From the NCBI RefSeq assembly GCF_014873485.1, contig NZ_JADBDT010000001.1, positions 3,100,001-3,164,000 of the forward strand: a stretch of 64,000 nucleotides of DNA, read 5' to 3'. The notes under the pieces were generated by a model. It ran no database searches and had not been told where the DNA came from. It worked only from the letters and a program-made list of their open reading frames with translations. The translations under genes were made by a program, and so were the position numbers. This stretch comes from Sphingopyxis sp. OAS728 (lineage in GTDB: Bacteria; Pseudomonadota; Alphaproteobacteria; Sphingomonadales; Sphingomonadaceae). This document shows, in pieces, positions 35,089-43,339 of the stretch; the stretch's first letter is position 1; every line of letters begins with the position of its first letter.

Positions 35089-37182
35089 CTACTGCCGCTC
35101 GGCCTGCACCACCGTGTCGGATGCGCGCAGCGCCGACAATATACGCATCACATGCTGGACGTCGCGCACCTCGACGACGACGTCATAGGTGTGGAATCCG
35201 CCCTCGCGGTTCGATAGCCGCAAATTGGTGATATTCGCCGAATTGGCGGCGAGGATGCCTGACATTTCGGCGAGCGTGCCGGGTTCGTTTAGGATGACGA
35301 TGCACAGCCGGGCGTTTCCGCCCTCGCTGTCTTCCTGCCAGCGCAGGTCGATCCAGTCGGCGTCGATGCCGTCGGCGAGCCGCGGACAGTCGATGACATG
35401 CACCTCGATCCCCTCGCCCGGTCGCGACAGGCCGACGATGCGGTCACCGGGGACGGGGTGGCAGCAATCGGCAAGCTGATAGGCAACGCCCGGGGTCAGC
35501 CCGGCGATCGACACCGCCGCGCCCTGTACGAGCTTGCCGGGCTTGGTCTTCATTTCGGCGGTGATGCCGGGGACCAGCGCCTCGAGCAGCGCATTGTCGG
35601 TGATCCGCTGCTTGGCGATCGCGACATAGAGCGCCGTGTCGTCATCGAGCTTCAGCCGCGTCAGCGCGGCGGCGCGCGCCTTGTCGCCGACCTTGTTTGG
35701 CAGGCGAAGCGCGATCTCGTCGTACATCTTGCGGCCGAGCGCCGCGAGTTCGACCTTTTCCTTCGACCGCACATGGCGGCGGATCGCGGCGCGTGCCTTG
35801 CCGGTGACCGCAAAGCCCAGCCAGGCCGGCTGCGGCGTCTGCTTGTCGGAGGAGAGGATCTCGACCGTATCGCCATTGTTGAGCTGCGTGCGCAGCGGCA
35901 CGAGCCGCCCGTTGACCTTGGCGCCGACGGTGCGGTCGCCGAGCCCGGTGTGGACGGCGTAAGCGAAATCGACCGGAGTCGCGCCTTTCGGAAGCTGGTG
36001 CAGGCTGCCTTTCGGCGTGAAGGCGAAGATGCGGTCCTGATACATCGCGATGCGCGTGTTTTCGAGGAACTCCTCGGGATCGTGCGTCTGTTCGAGGATT
36101 TCGATGAGGTCGCGGATCCACCCCGCCTGCCCGTCGGGCGCACTGCCGCCCTGCTTGTACGCCCAATGCGCGGCGAGGCCGAACTCGGACTGCTGGTGCA
36201 TACCCAGACTGCGGATCTGGATCTCGATGCGCATATTCTGCTGGTGCATGATCGTCGTGTGCAGCGACTTGTACCCGTTGCGCTTCGGGGTCGAGATATA
36301 ATCCTTGAACCGGCCGGGGACCATCTTCCACTTGCGGTGGAGGATGCCGAGCGCCGCATAGCAATCGGCGTCGGTCGGCGTGATGATGCGAAAGGCGATG
36401 ATGTCGGTCACCTGTTCGAAGCTGACGTGCCGCTCCTGCATCTTGCGCCAGATCGAATAGGGATGCTTTTCGCGCCCCGACACATCGGCCTCGATCCCGT
36501 TCTTCGCGAGCAATTCCTTGAACTCGCGGCTGATGCCGGCGACCTTGTCCTTGCCGCCGGCGGTCAGCTTGGCGAGGCGCCCGGTGATCGTCGCATAGGC
36601 CTCGGGCTCGAGCTCGCTGAACGCGAGTAACTGCATCTCGCGCATATATTCATACATGCCGATCCGCTCGGCGAGCGGCGCATAGATATCCATCGTCTCC
36701 TTGGCGATGCGGCGGCGCTTCTCCGGATTCTTGATGAAGTGCAGCGTGCGCATATTGTGCAGCCGGTCGGCGAGCTTGACGAGCAGCACGCGGATATCGT
36801 CCGACATGGCGAGCAGGAATTTGCGCAGATTCTCGGCCGCGCGTTCATTCTCGGTCTGCGCCTCGATCTTGGAAAGCTTGGTCACGCCATCGACCAGCCG
36901 GCCGACGTCGCTGCCGAACAGCCGCTCGATTTCTTCGGGCGTCGTCAGCGTGTCTTCGAGCGTGTCGTGGAGCAATGCGGTGACGATCGTCTCGCTGTCG
37001 AGGTGAAGATCGGTCAAAATTCCCGCAACCTCGACCGGATGGCTGAAATAGGGGTCGCCCGACGCGCGTTTCTGGCTGCCGTGCTTCTGCACGGTGAACA
37101 CATAGGCGCGATTGAGCAGCGCCTCGTCGACGTCGGGATCATAAGCGCGCACGCGCTCGACAAGTTCATATTGTCTCAGCAT
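35089..37182 (-). CDS. rsh: Bifunctional (p)ppGpp synthetase/hydrolase (RelA/SpoT homologue)
   Basis: From ATG 37182 (MLRQYELVERVRAYDP) about 697 residues. The HD hydrolase domain is intact (YFSHPVEVAGILTDL, TALLHDTLEDT), so is the synthetase (RFKDYISTPKRNGYKSLHTT), followed by TGS (FAFTPKGSLHQLPKGATPVD) and a C-terminal ACT domain. Alphaproteobacteria usually have one such Rsh controlling the stringent response. A frame start at 37191 is a TTG and less likely. It ends 4 bp from the convergent cytochrome gene stop. Confidence 0.94.
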   Translation of the reverse strand: MLRQYELVERVRAYDPDVDEALLNRAYVFTVQKHGSQKRASGDPYFSHPVEVAGILTDLHLDSETIVTALLHDTLEDTLTTPEEIERLFGSDVGRLVDGVTKLSKIEAQTENERAAENLRKFLLAMSDDIRVLLVKLADRLHNMRTLHFIKNPEKRRRIAKETMDIYAPLAERIGMYEYMREMQLLAFSELEPEAYATITGRLAKLTAGGKDKVAGISREFKELLAKNGIEADVSGREKHPYSIWRKMQERHVSFEQVTDIIAFRIITPTDADCYAALGILHRKWKMVPGRFKDYISTPKRNGYKSLHTTIMHQQNMRIEIQIRSLGMHQQSEFGLAAHWAYKQGGSAPDGQAGWIRDLIEILEQTHDPEEFLENTRIAMYQDRIFAFTPKGSLHQLPKGATPVDFAYAVHTGLGDRTVGAKVNGRLVPLRTQLNNGDTVEILSSDKQTPQPAWLGFAVTGKARAAIRRHVRSKEKVELAALGRKMYDEIALRLPNKVGDKARAAALTRLKLDDDTALYVAIAKQRITDNALLEALVPGITAEMKTKPGKLVQGAAVSIAGLTPGVAYQLADCCHPVPGDRIVGLSRPGEGIEVHVIDCPRLADGIDADWIDLRWQEDSEGGNARLCIVILNEPGTLAEMSGILAANSANITNLRLSNREGGFHTYDVVVEVRDVQHVMRILSALRASDTVVQAERQ

Positions 37183-37294
37183 TGCGTCCAATGTCGTTCA
37201 TGCAGGCAATATTGCAATGCGAAATTTGCTTGCGCCGAACCGCGGGCGTTGAGCAACTTTGATAACAACGGTTGGAAGCATCGTTCGCCGAGAA

Positions 37295-37343
37295 AAAACC
37301 GCCGTACTTCACTGGCAAAGCCAAGTGGACGTACGGCGGTTTT
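37295..37343 (-). terminator. Long-stem terminator between the CC_3452-like gene and rsh
   Basis: Thirteen-base arms (AAAACCGCCGTAC at 37295-37307, GTACGGCGGTTTT at 37331-37343) around a 23-base loop, itself partly paired. On the minus strand the stem ends in a T-run, 20 bp after the small gene's stop. It would stop that transcript before rsh. Confidence 0.82.
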
Positions 37344-37363
37344 CGATCGGCGTGAAGGCCGGA

Positions 37364-37699
37364 TTATTTTGCGCCGTTGCAGCGCGCCAGTTCTTCGGCT
37401 TCGAGCGCCTTGCCGCCTGCCGCGAAGCTCGCCACCGGACCCGCCTTTTTGACGAGAGCCGAACACATGACGAGCGGGCGGCTCGTACCCTGACCGGCGG
37501 TGCAGCTGGCGCCCTTGCACGCCCAGACGACGTCGCGCGCGACAAAGCGCGCCTCGGTCGCCGGACTGGCGAGTTCGGCGCGGTAGTAAGCGCCGCCCGC
37601 GGCGGTTGCAGCGCTGGATGTGAAGGCGAGGCCGCCGATCAGTGCGACGCCTGCCAGCGCGAAGGGCTGGGTGAGGGGAGAAAGCTTGAAAATGGGCAT
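37364..37699 (-). CDS. CC_3452-like small secreted protein
   Basis: A 111-residue protein with signal peptide (FALAGVALIGGLAFTSSAAT) and a compact domain carrying three Cys (VVWACKGASCTAGQ, RPLVMCSALV). Start at 37699 follows AGGAGCTCCC. It matches a sphingomonad/Caulobacter family I know as CC_3452-like, function unknown. It is divergent from the HxlR-type regulator gene. Confidence 0.8.
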   Translation of the reverse strand: MPIFKLSPLTQPFALAGVALIGGLAFTSSAATAAGGAYYRAELASPATEARFVARDVVWACKGASCTAGQGTSRPLVMCSALVKKAGPVASFAAGGKALEAEELARCNGAK

Positions 37700-37824
37700 T
37701 GGGAGCTCCTGTTTTTTCGCAACCAATGGGTTGCGAGGCGTTCCCTAGACTTTGAGTTGCGAAATGCAACGGAGGCCTTATATTTTTTTGGCGCATGGGG
37801 TGATTTTACGTTAGGGCATTGGTT

Positions 37825-38346
37825 ATGGGAAAATTACGCGAACTGCTGAACGACATGGATGGGGGCAATTGCGCCCTGCCGCTGGCGCTGGAAGCGATGG
37901 GCGAGCGATGGTCGTTCATGATCCTTCGCGCCGCCTTTAACGGTGTCCATCATTTCGAGGAGTTCCAGCAGGAACTGAACATCGCGCGCAACATCTTGTC
38001 GAACCGGCTGTCGAAGCTGGTCGACCATGGCATCATGGCGCGCGAAGTGATGGCCGAGGATCGCCGCAAGGTGCAATATCAGCTGACCGAAAAGGGCATC
38101 GAACTGCTCCCGGCGATGATCGCGCTGCGCCAATGGGGCGAAAAATGGGGTGCCGGCGTGCCGTCGACCCCGGTGCTTGTCGATGCGCGCGACGAACAGC
38201 CGATCGGCCCGGTAACGCTGACCGCGCACGACGGCCGCGTGATCGGGTATAAGGAATTGCTGTGGAAGCATCGCGCCGAACTCCAGCCGCTCGGCCAGGC
38301 GCGCGTGCGCGGCGAGGGTGCGATGGCGCCGGTCGCCGCCGAATGA
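37825..38346 (+). CDS. HxlR family transcriptional regulator
   Basis: A 173-residue winged-helix protein with the HxlR signature near the N-terminus (NCALPLALEAMGERWSFMIL, then FEEFQQELNIARNILSNRLS and a wing with AEDRRKVQYQLTEKGIELLP). The conserved single Cys is residue 16. HxlR proteins usually sense oxidants or aldehydes through such a Cys. The C-terminal 50 residues are extra. It faces the CC_3452-like gene across a 125-bp promoter region. Target genes are unknown. Confidence 0.87.
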   Translation: MGKLRELLNDMDGGNCALPLALEAMGERWSFMILRAAFNGVHHFEEFQQELNIARNILSNRLSKLVDHGIMAREVMAEDRRKVQYQLTEKGIELLPAMIALRQWGEKWGAGVPSTPVLVDARDEQPIGPVTLTAHDGRVIGYKELLWKHRAELQPLGQARVRGEGAMAPVAAE

Positions 38347-38410
38347 TCGGCCGCGCCGGTTTCCGATATCGCCCGCGCGGCGACTGACCATCGCCATCGC
38401 ACGAGACCCC

Positions 38411-39535
38411 ATGCCGCTTTTCCGACTGTCTTCGCCGGGTCCCTTTTTCGACAACAAGGTCCGGGCCTTCTGGAACCTGCAGATATTGGGCTGGGCCGCC
38501 TGGCTCGGCCTGCGCGGCGTGTCGGGGCTTGCCAATGGTCAGGCCTTCACCTTCCTGATCCCGCAGACGATCTCGGCGATCACAGGTTTCTCGCTGACCC
38601 TTATCCTGTCGGCCTGTTACCGCGCGCTGATCAACCGTCGCCCGCTGTTGATGTGGGGCGTCAGTTTCGGGCTCGCGGGTATCGCGACTGCGCTTTGGGC
38701 CTTTATCGACGCGTGGGTCGCACAGATCCAGAATCCGGCAAGCGAGGCGGGCTTCACCAGCCTGCTGCTCGGCGCGATGTATATCGACGCGACCTCGCTT
38801 GCTGCCTGGTCGGCGCTTTATTTCGCGATCAACTATTTCCTCCAGCTCGAGGAACAGAATGACCGCGTCATCCGGCTCGAGGCGCAGGCGGCGTCGGCGC
38901 AGCTCGCGATGCTGCGTTACCAGCTCAATCCGCATTTCCTGTTCAACACGCTGAACAGCATTTCGACGCTCGTGCTGCTGAAACAGGCCGAGCCCGCGAA
39001 TGCGATGCTGTCGCGGCTGTCGGCGTTCCTCCGCTACACGCTCGCGAACGAGCCGACCGCGCAGGTGACGCTGGCGCAGGAGATCGAGACGCTGAAGCTC
39101 TACCTCGAAATCGAGAAAATGCGCTTCGAGGATCGGCTGCGTCCGCATTTCGCGATCGATCCGGCGGTCGCGCGGGCGCGTTTGCCGTCGCTTTTGCTCC
39201 AGCCGCTCATCGAAAATGCGATAAAATACGCAGTAACGCCGCAGGAAGACGGCGCCGATATCACGCTTTCCGCACAGTTGGCCGGTCAAAATGTTCGGAT
39301 TACCGTGTCCGATACCGGCCCGGGATTGTCAGCCGACCGCACCGACCCCACCACAGGCATTGCAACGGAATCGACCGGCGTGGGTTTAGCCAATATCAGG
39401 GACCGTCTGGCGCAGGCTTTTGGCGACCAGCACCGGTTCGACGTCCAGATGGGCGCTGAGGGCGGTTTCACGGTGGTTATCGAGTTTCCGTTCCAGCCCG
39501 ATGGGCAAATGACGATTGGAACCGAGAGAACATGA
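38411..39535 (+). CDS. LytS-type sensor histidine kinase
   Basis: A 374-residue membrane kinase from ATG 38411: four hydrophobic helices in residues 20-145, a coiled linker, then the His_kinase domain with phospho-acceptor His175 in RYQLNPHFLFNTLNS, and a C-terminal HATPase (LLLQPLIENAIKYAV, TVSDTGPGLS, STGVGLANIRDRLAQ). The type pairs with LytTR regulators, and the next gene overlaps it by 4 bp (ATGA). The signal sensed is unknown. Confidence 0.9.
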   Translation: MPLFRLSSPGPFFDNKVRAFWNLQILGWAAWLGLRGVSGLANGQAFTFLIPQTISAITGFSLTLILSACYRALINRRPLLMWGVSFGLAGIATALWAFIDAWVAQIQNPASEAGFTSLLLGAMYIDATSLAAWSALYFAINYFLQLEEQNDRVIRLEAQAASAQLAMLRYQLNPHFLFNTLNSISTLVLLKQAEPANAMLSRLSAFLRYTLANEPTAQVTLAQEIETLKLYLEIEKMRFEDRLRPHFAIDPAVARARLPSLLLQPLIENAIKYAVTPQEDGADITLSAQLAGQNVRITVSDTGPGLSADRTDPTTGIATESTGVGLANIRDRLAQAFGDQHRFDVQMGAEGGFTVVIEFPFQPDGQMTIGTERT

Positions 39536-40338
39536 CGATCAGAACCATCCTGGTGGATGATGAAAAACTGGCCACCCAAGGCCTGCAACTGCGGCTCGAA
39601 CCGCATGCGGACGTCGAAGTCGTCGACACCGCGCAAAATGGCCGCGAAGCCATCAGAAAGATCAAGACCCACAAACCCGATCTGGTTTTCCTCGATATCC
39701 AGATGCCGGGTTTCGACGGTTTTTCGGTGATTCAGGGATTGATGGAGGTCGAACCGCCGCTGGTGGTGTTCGTCACCGCTTACTCGGATCACGCCATTCG
39801 CGCGTTCGAGGCGCAGGCGGTCGATTATCTGGTGAAACCGGTCGAACCCGAGCGGCTCGCGGATGCACTCGACCGCGTTCGCCAGCGGCTTGCGGAAAAG
39901 CGTGGTGTGGCGGAAGTCGAGCGGCTCAAGACGGTGCTCGCCGAAGTCGCGCCCGAAGCGGTCGAGGATTATGACGCAGAGGTCGCCCCCGATACGCACG
40001 CCGCCGACCGCTATGAAAAGATGATCAACATCAAGGATCGCGGCCAGATCTTCCGCGTCGACGTCGACAGCATCGAACGCATCGACGCCGCCGGCGACTA
40101 TATGTGCATCTATACCGCCGACAACAGCCTGATCCTGCGCGAGACGATGAAGGATCTGGAAAAGCGGCTCGACCCGCGCAACTTCCAGCGCGTCCATCGC
40201 TCGACGATCGTGAACCTCAGCCAAGTGAAGCAGGTCAAGCCGCACACCAATGGCGAATGTTTCCTCGTGCTCGGATCGGGCGCGCAAGTAAAGGTCAGCC
40301 GAAGCTATCGCGACGTTGTCGCGCGCTTCGTGCATTGA
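39532..40338 (+). CDS. LytTR-type response regulator
   Basis: A 268-residue protein: receiver domain about 1-120 with phospho-acceptor Asp55 (LVFLDIQMPGFDGF), acidic pair DD9-10 and Lys at YLVKPVEPERL. An acidic linker leads to a C-terminal LytTR DNA-binding domain (IERIDAAGDYMCIYTADNSL, FQRVHRSTIVNLSQVKQVKP). It forms a two-component pair with the overlapping kinase gene. Target promoters are not recognised. Confidence 0.92.
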   Translation: MTIRTILVDDEKLATQGLQLRLEPHADVEVVDTAQNGREAIRKIKTHKPDLVFLDIQMPGFDGFSVIQGLMEVEPPLVVFVTAYSDHAIRAFEAQAVDYLVKPVEPERLADALDRVRQRLAEKRGVAEVERLKTVLAEVAPEAVEDYDAEVAPDTHAADRYEKMINIKDRGQIFRVDVDSIERIDAAGDYMCIYTADNSLILRETMKDLEKRLDPRNFQRVHRSTIVNLSQVKQVKPHTNGECFLVLGSGAQVKVSRSYRDVVARFVH

Positions 40339-40346
40339 TCTGATGA

Positions 40347-40375
40347 AGGCGCCGGCATCGTCCGGCGCCTTTTTC
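40347..40375 (+). terminator. Terminator of the LytS/LytTR operon
   Basis: Nine-base arms (AGGCGCCGG at 40347-40355, CCGGCGCCT at 40362-40370) and a short loop are followed by TTTTT. It sits between the convergent regulator and ribA stops. Confidence 0.9.
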
Positions 40376-40376
40376 G

Positions 40377-41432
40377 TTAGAGCTGGTGCCCTGTGCGATC
40401 GCGCTTGGTCGCCAGATATTGCTCGTTATATTTGTTCGTCGGCAGCGCGAGTGGAATGCGCTCGACGACTTCGACGCCTTCTTTCTCGAGCCGCGACACC
40501 TTCTCCGGATTGTTTGTCATCAGCCGGATGCGCGGGATATTCAGCAGTTCGAGCATTCGCCCGGCGATCGCAAAATCGCGCGCCTCGACCGGAAAGCCGA
40601 GCCGCAGGTTCGCATCGACCGTGTCATAACCCTGATCCTGCAGCGCGTAGGCGCGCAGCTTGTTGACGAGGCCGATGCCGCGCCCCTCCTGTCGCAGGTA
40701 CAACAGCACGCCCCACGGCGCATCGGCCATGGCGTGCAGCGCCGCATGGAGCTGCGGCCCGCAATCGCATTTGAGGCTGCCGAGGACGTCGCCGGTCAGG
40801 CATTCGCTGTGGAGCCGCACGACGGGCGGATTGCCGTCGCGCTTGCCGATAACGAGCGCGACATGGTCCGATGCTTCTTCGGGGCTCCGGAAGGCGACGA
40901 TCTCTGCAGTTTCGCTGGCTTCGACGGGTAGCCGAGCGCGCGCCGCGATCTCGAGGCGGACGGGATCGAGCAGGGCGGCGACATCGTCGACGCTGCATGC
41001 GGTTTCGGCATCGCCCGCCGCTTCGCGCACAAAAAAGGCGGGGAGCAGGCCCGCGTGGCGGGCCATCGCCATCGCTGTGGCCGCAGCCGTTTCGCCGCCG
41101 GTGGCGATGGTGAGGAAGGGCCCTTTGAGCGGGTTGGCGAGATCGAGCGCGGGATCGGCGATCGCGAGCGCCGCAGCCACGGCGGGCGCAGCATTCGCAA
41201 GGCGCACCGGCCCCGGCGTGGCGGCGACACGCTGGTTGGTGAGTTTGAGCGTCACCGCCCGCTCGCCCGACAGCAGGATGTCGTGGCTGCCAAATTCGGT
41301 CAGCGCGGCATCGCGCGCGCTTTCGACTGCCATCAGGTCGAGCGCGCCGTCGGGGCCTGTCAGGCGGAAGGGCCAGCCGCGCCGCAGCGCATCGATCGCG
41401 CGCGCAGCGTTCCGGGCACCGATATGATTCAA
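40377..41432 (-). CDS. ribA: GTP cyclohydrolase II
   Basis: The C-terminal 200 residues are a complete GTP cyclohydrolase II: zinc ligands in LHSECLTGDVLGSLKCDCGP and the catalytic region YLRQEGRGIGLVNKLRAYAL. It starts riboflavin synthesis from GTP. An N-terminal extension of about 140 residues has a layout like a degenerate partner domain and is usual in sphingomonad RibA. The most plausible start is a TTG at 41432 that overlaps the xthA stop; the long frame to 41606 is xthA shadow. Confidence 0.87.
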   Translation of the reverse strand: MNHIGARNAARAIDALRRGWPFRLTGPDGALDLMAVESARDAALTEFGSHDILLSGERAVTLKLTNQRVAATPGPVRLANAAPAVAAALAIADPALDLANPLKGPFLTIATGGETAAATAMAMARHAGLLPAFFVREAAGDAETACSVDDVAALLDPVRLEIAARARLPVEASETAEIVAFRSPEEASDHVALVIGKRDGNPPVVRLHSECLTGDVLGSLKCDCGPQLHAALHAMADAPWGVLLYLRQEGRGIGLVNKLRAYALQDQGYDTVDANLRLGFPVEARDFAIAGRMLELLNIPRIRLMTNNPEKVSRLEKEGVEVVERIPLALPTNKYNEQYLATKRDRTGHQL

Positions 41433-42223
41433 AAGTCGAACTCGGTGATCAGCGGGATGTGATCCGACGGCCGCTCCCAGCTGCGCGCGGGCTGCACGAT
41501 GCGGTGCGAGACCGCCTTGGCCATCAGGTCGGGGGTCACCCACATATGGTCGAGGCGGCGACCACGGTTCGACGCCTCCCAGTCTTTCGCGCGGTAGCTC
41601 CACCAAGTGTACAGCCGCTCCGGCGCCGGGACGAAGTGGCGCCCGAGGTCAACCCAGTTCGATGCCGCCTGCAGCCGCGCGAGCGTTTCGACCTCGATCG
41701 GCGTGTGGCTGACGACGTCGAGCAGCGCCTTGTGGTTCCACACGTCGCTTTCGAGCGGGGCGACGTTGAAATCGCCGGTGAGCACCGTCGGTGTCCCGTT
41801 CAGCGCGCCCGACCATTCGGTCATGCGGCCGAAGAAATCGAGCTTCTGCCCGAATTTGGGGTTCAGCTCGCGATCGGGGATATCGCCGCCGGCGGGAATA
41901 TAGACATTGTCGAGCCGTACGCCCGACGGCAGCGTCACGCCGACGTGGCGGGCTTCGCCGTTGGCCTGCCAGTCATATTTGCGCACGTCGGTCAGCGGCA
42001 CCTTGCTGACGATCGCCACGCCGTGGTGCATACGCTGGCCGTGGGTGACGATATGCTGATATCCCAGTCGCTTGAACATGTCGGGCGGAAACAGCGTGCA
42101 TTCGACCTTCGTCTCCTGCAGGCAGAGGATGTCGGGGGCTTCTTCGCGCAGGAATTTTTCGACGATGCCGATGCGGGCGCGAACGCTGTTGATGTTCCAC
42201 GAAGCGATGCTGGTGCGAGTCAT
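41429..42223 (-). CDS. xthA: Exodeoxyribonuclease III
   Basis: A 264-residue AP endonuclease/3'-exonuclease: SIASWNINSVRARI, the metal-binding Glu in CLQETKVECTLFPPDMF, VLTGDFNVAP and the C-terminal DHIPLITEFDF. It repairs abasic sites. Its stop overlaps the likely ribA start by a few bases, so the two are co-transcribed. Confidence 0.94.
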   Translation of the reverse strand: MTRTSIASWNINSVRARIGIVEKFLREEAPDILCLQETKVECTLFPPDMFKRLGYQHIVTHGQRMHHGVAIVSKVPLTDVRKYDWQANGEARHVGVTLPSGVRLDNVYIPAGGDIPDRELNPKFGQKLDFFGRMTEWSGALNGTPTVLTGDFNVAPLESDVWNHKALLDVVSHTPIEVETLARLQAASNWVDLGRHFVPAPERLYTWWSYRAKDWEASNRGRRLDHMWVTPDLMAKAVSHRIVQPARSWERPSDHIPLITEFDF

Positions 42224-42281
42224 GCGGTGGCTCTATCGGCGCGGGCGGGGGGGCGCAATGTCCCAAACACCGGACAAATTA

Positions 42282-42314
42282 AACCCCCGTTCCAGGGGCG
42301 GTGGAACGGGGGTT
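42282..42314 (-). terminator. Strong hairpin upstream of xthA
   Basis: Perfect 13-bp arms (AACCCCCGTTCCA at 42282-42294, TGGAACGGGGGTT at 42302-42314). On the minus strand the stem runs into TTTAATTT. It stands well downstream of the lolA terminator, so it may end a separate transcript. Confidence 0.72.
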
Positions 42315-42480
42315 CAAGGTCAGCGTTCGTCACGCTCTTGAATGAAGGTGCCTGGCATTCCGGGTGGGGCAACAGGGGGAAACCCAAATCCGGGGCCGTG
42401 TTGGCGCCTTCGAGAGATGGAATAGACGCTCTTCCCTGTCGCCAAGCTGAACGAAAATTGGCGGTCATGGGCCGATTCTG
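42282..42480 (-). ncRNA. Possible small structured RNA between the lolA and xthA genes
   Basis: Between two terminator hairpins on the minus strand lies a segment without a gene. It can form a 10-bp closing stem (42434-42443 with 42368-42377, one G-U pair) enclosing a partly unpaired 56-base interior, then the 13-bp terminator stem. This is the layout of an independent small RNA, for example 6S-like. No consensus motif proves a family and no promoter is certain; the 5' end given is a guess. Confidence 0.3.
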
Positions 42481-42516
42481 CAGTTCGTCGATGCGTGATG
42501 TCGGTTGGTCTGGAAA

Positions 42517-42550
42517 ATGGCGCTGAATCCATTCGAAGATTCAGCGCCAT
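42517..42550 (-). terminator. Terminator of lolA
   Basis: Perfect 13-bp arms (ATGGCGCTGAATC at 42517-42529, GATTCAGCGCCAT at 42538-42550), 32 bp beyond the lolA stop, followed on the minus strand by TTTTCC. Confidence 0.82.
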
Positions 42551-42581
42551 ATGATTTTGACTTGTTTTGAGGTCGTCGGCG

Positions 42582-43232
42582 TCAGCCGGCGCGGCCGCGC
42601 TGCTTCGGCCGCGGGTCGGTCCATTTGAACGCCGAGTCGGCAACCGCGACGTTGAATTTCTGGTTGGTGAGGTCGATCCGCGTGCGGTTGTTCTGCGAAT
42701 CGAGCGCGACCCAGCCGCGCAGGCGCAGCCCTCCCGGCGCCGAGCCGTCGCGCACGAACACCATCGTGATCGTGCCATATTCGGGACGCTTGGGATCCTT
42801 GACCTCGACGCTCAGCACATCGCCGCTGCCGGTGGGCAGAACCTTGGCATATTTGGTCAGGTCGCGGTCGGGGTCGAGCAGCGCGCCGAGCGGCGAATTT
42901 TTGACCGGCCAGCGCTGAACCTGCCGCACCTCATAATCGATCATGGTGAGCGAGCTGCCGTCGCCGACGATCAGCAGCGGCACGCCCTTCTGGTACTGGA
43001 ACCGGATCTTGCCCGGCCGCTTCAGGGTCAGCTGGCCGCTCAGCCGCTGGCCATTGCGGTCGGTCTGCACGAAGTCGGCGGTCATCGAACTGGTCGCCTT
43101 GAGATGCGACTGCACCGACGCCAGCGTGCTCGACGACTGCGCGACGGCGGGCACGCCGGCTGCAAGGCCTGCAGCGGCGATCGGCGCGAGCGTCCAGGCG
43201 GTGAGGCGGGTCATGTTCGTCTTGAAGATCAT
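42582..43232 (-). CDS. lolA: Outer-membrane lipoprotein carrier protein LolA family
   Basis: A 216-residue periplasmic protein with a signal peptide (about 8-31, LTAWTLAPIAAAGLAAGVPA). The LolA core follows (SVQSHLKATSSMTADFVQTD, GQLTLKRPGKIRFQYQKGVP, TMIDYEVRQVQRWPVKNSPL). It ferries lipoproteins from the LolCDE complex to the outer membrane. It lies just downstream of ftsK, an arrangement common in alphaproteobacteria. Confidence 0.87.
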   Translation of the reverse strand: MIFKTNMTRLTAWTLAPIAAAGLAAGVPAVAQSSSTLASVQSHLKATSSMTADFVQTDRNGQRLSGQLTLKRPGKIRFQYQKGVPLLIVGDGSSLTMIDYEVRQVQRWPVKNSPLGALLDPDRDLTKYAKVLPTGSGDVLSVEVKDPKRPEYGTITMVFVRDGSAPGGLRLRGWVALDSQNNRTRIDLTNQKFNVAVADSAFKWTDPRPKQRGRAG

Positions 43233-43339
43233 CGGACTCTCATCTTTGGATAGGAAAATGGTTCATCGCAGCCGGGCATTGAACCCGCGCTGAACCTCTT
43301 GTCAGACGCTGTTCAAGTCATGATGCGGCCGATGGTTCC

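Larger units (their letters stand above)
42224..42581. other. Intergenic stretch between xthA and lolA
   Basis: No convincing protein gene. A minus-strand frame (42220-42468) is crossed by the strong hairpin at 42282-42314 and has no homology I recognise. The stretch holds two terminator-like hairpins and, between them, a structured segment listed separately as a possible small RNA. Confidence 0.6.
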
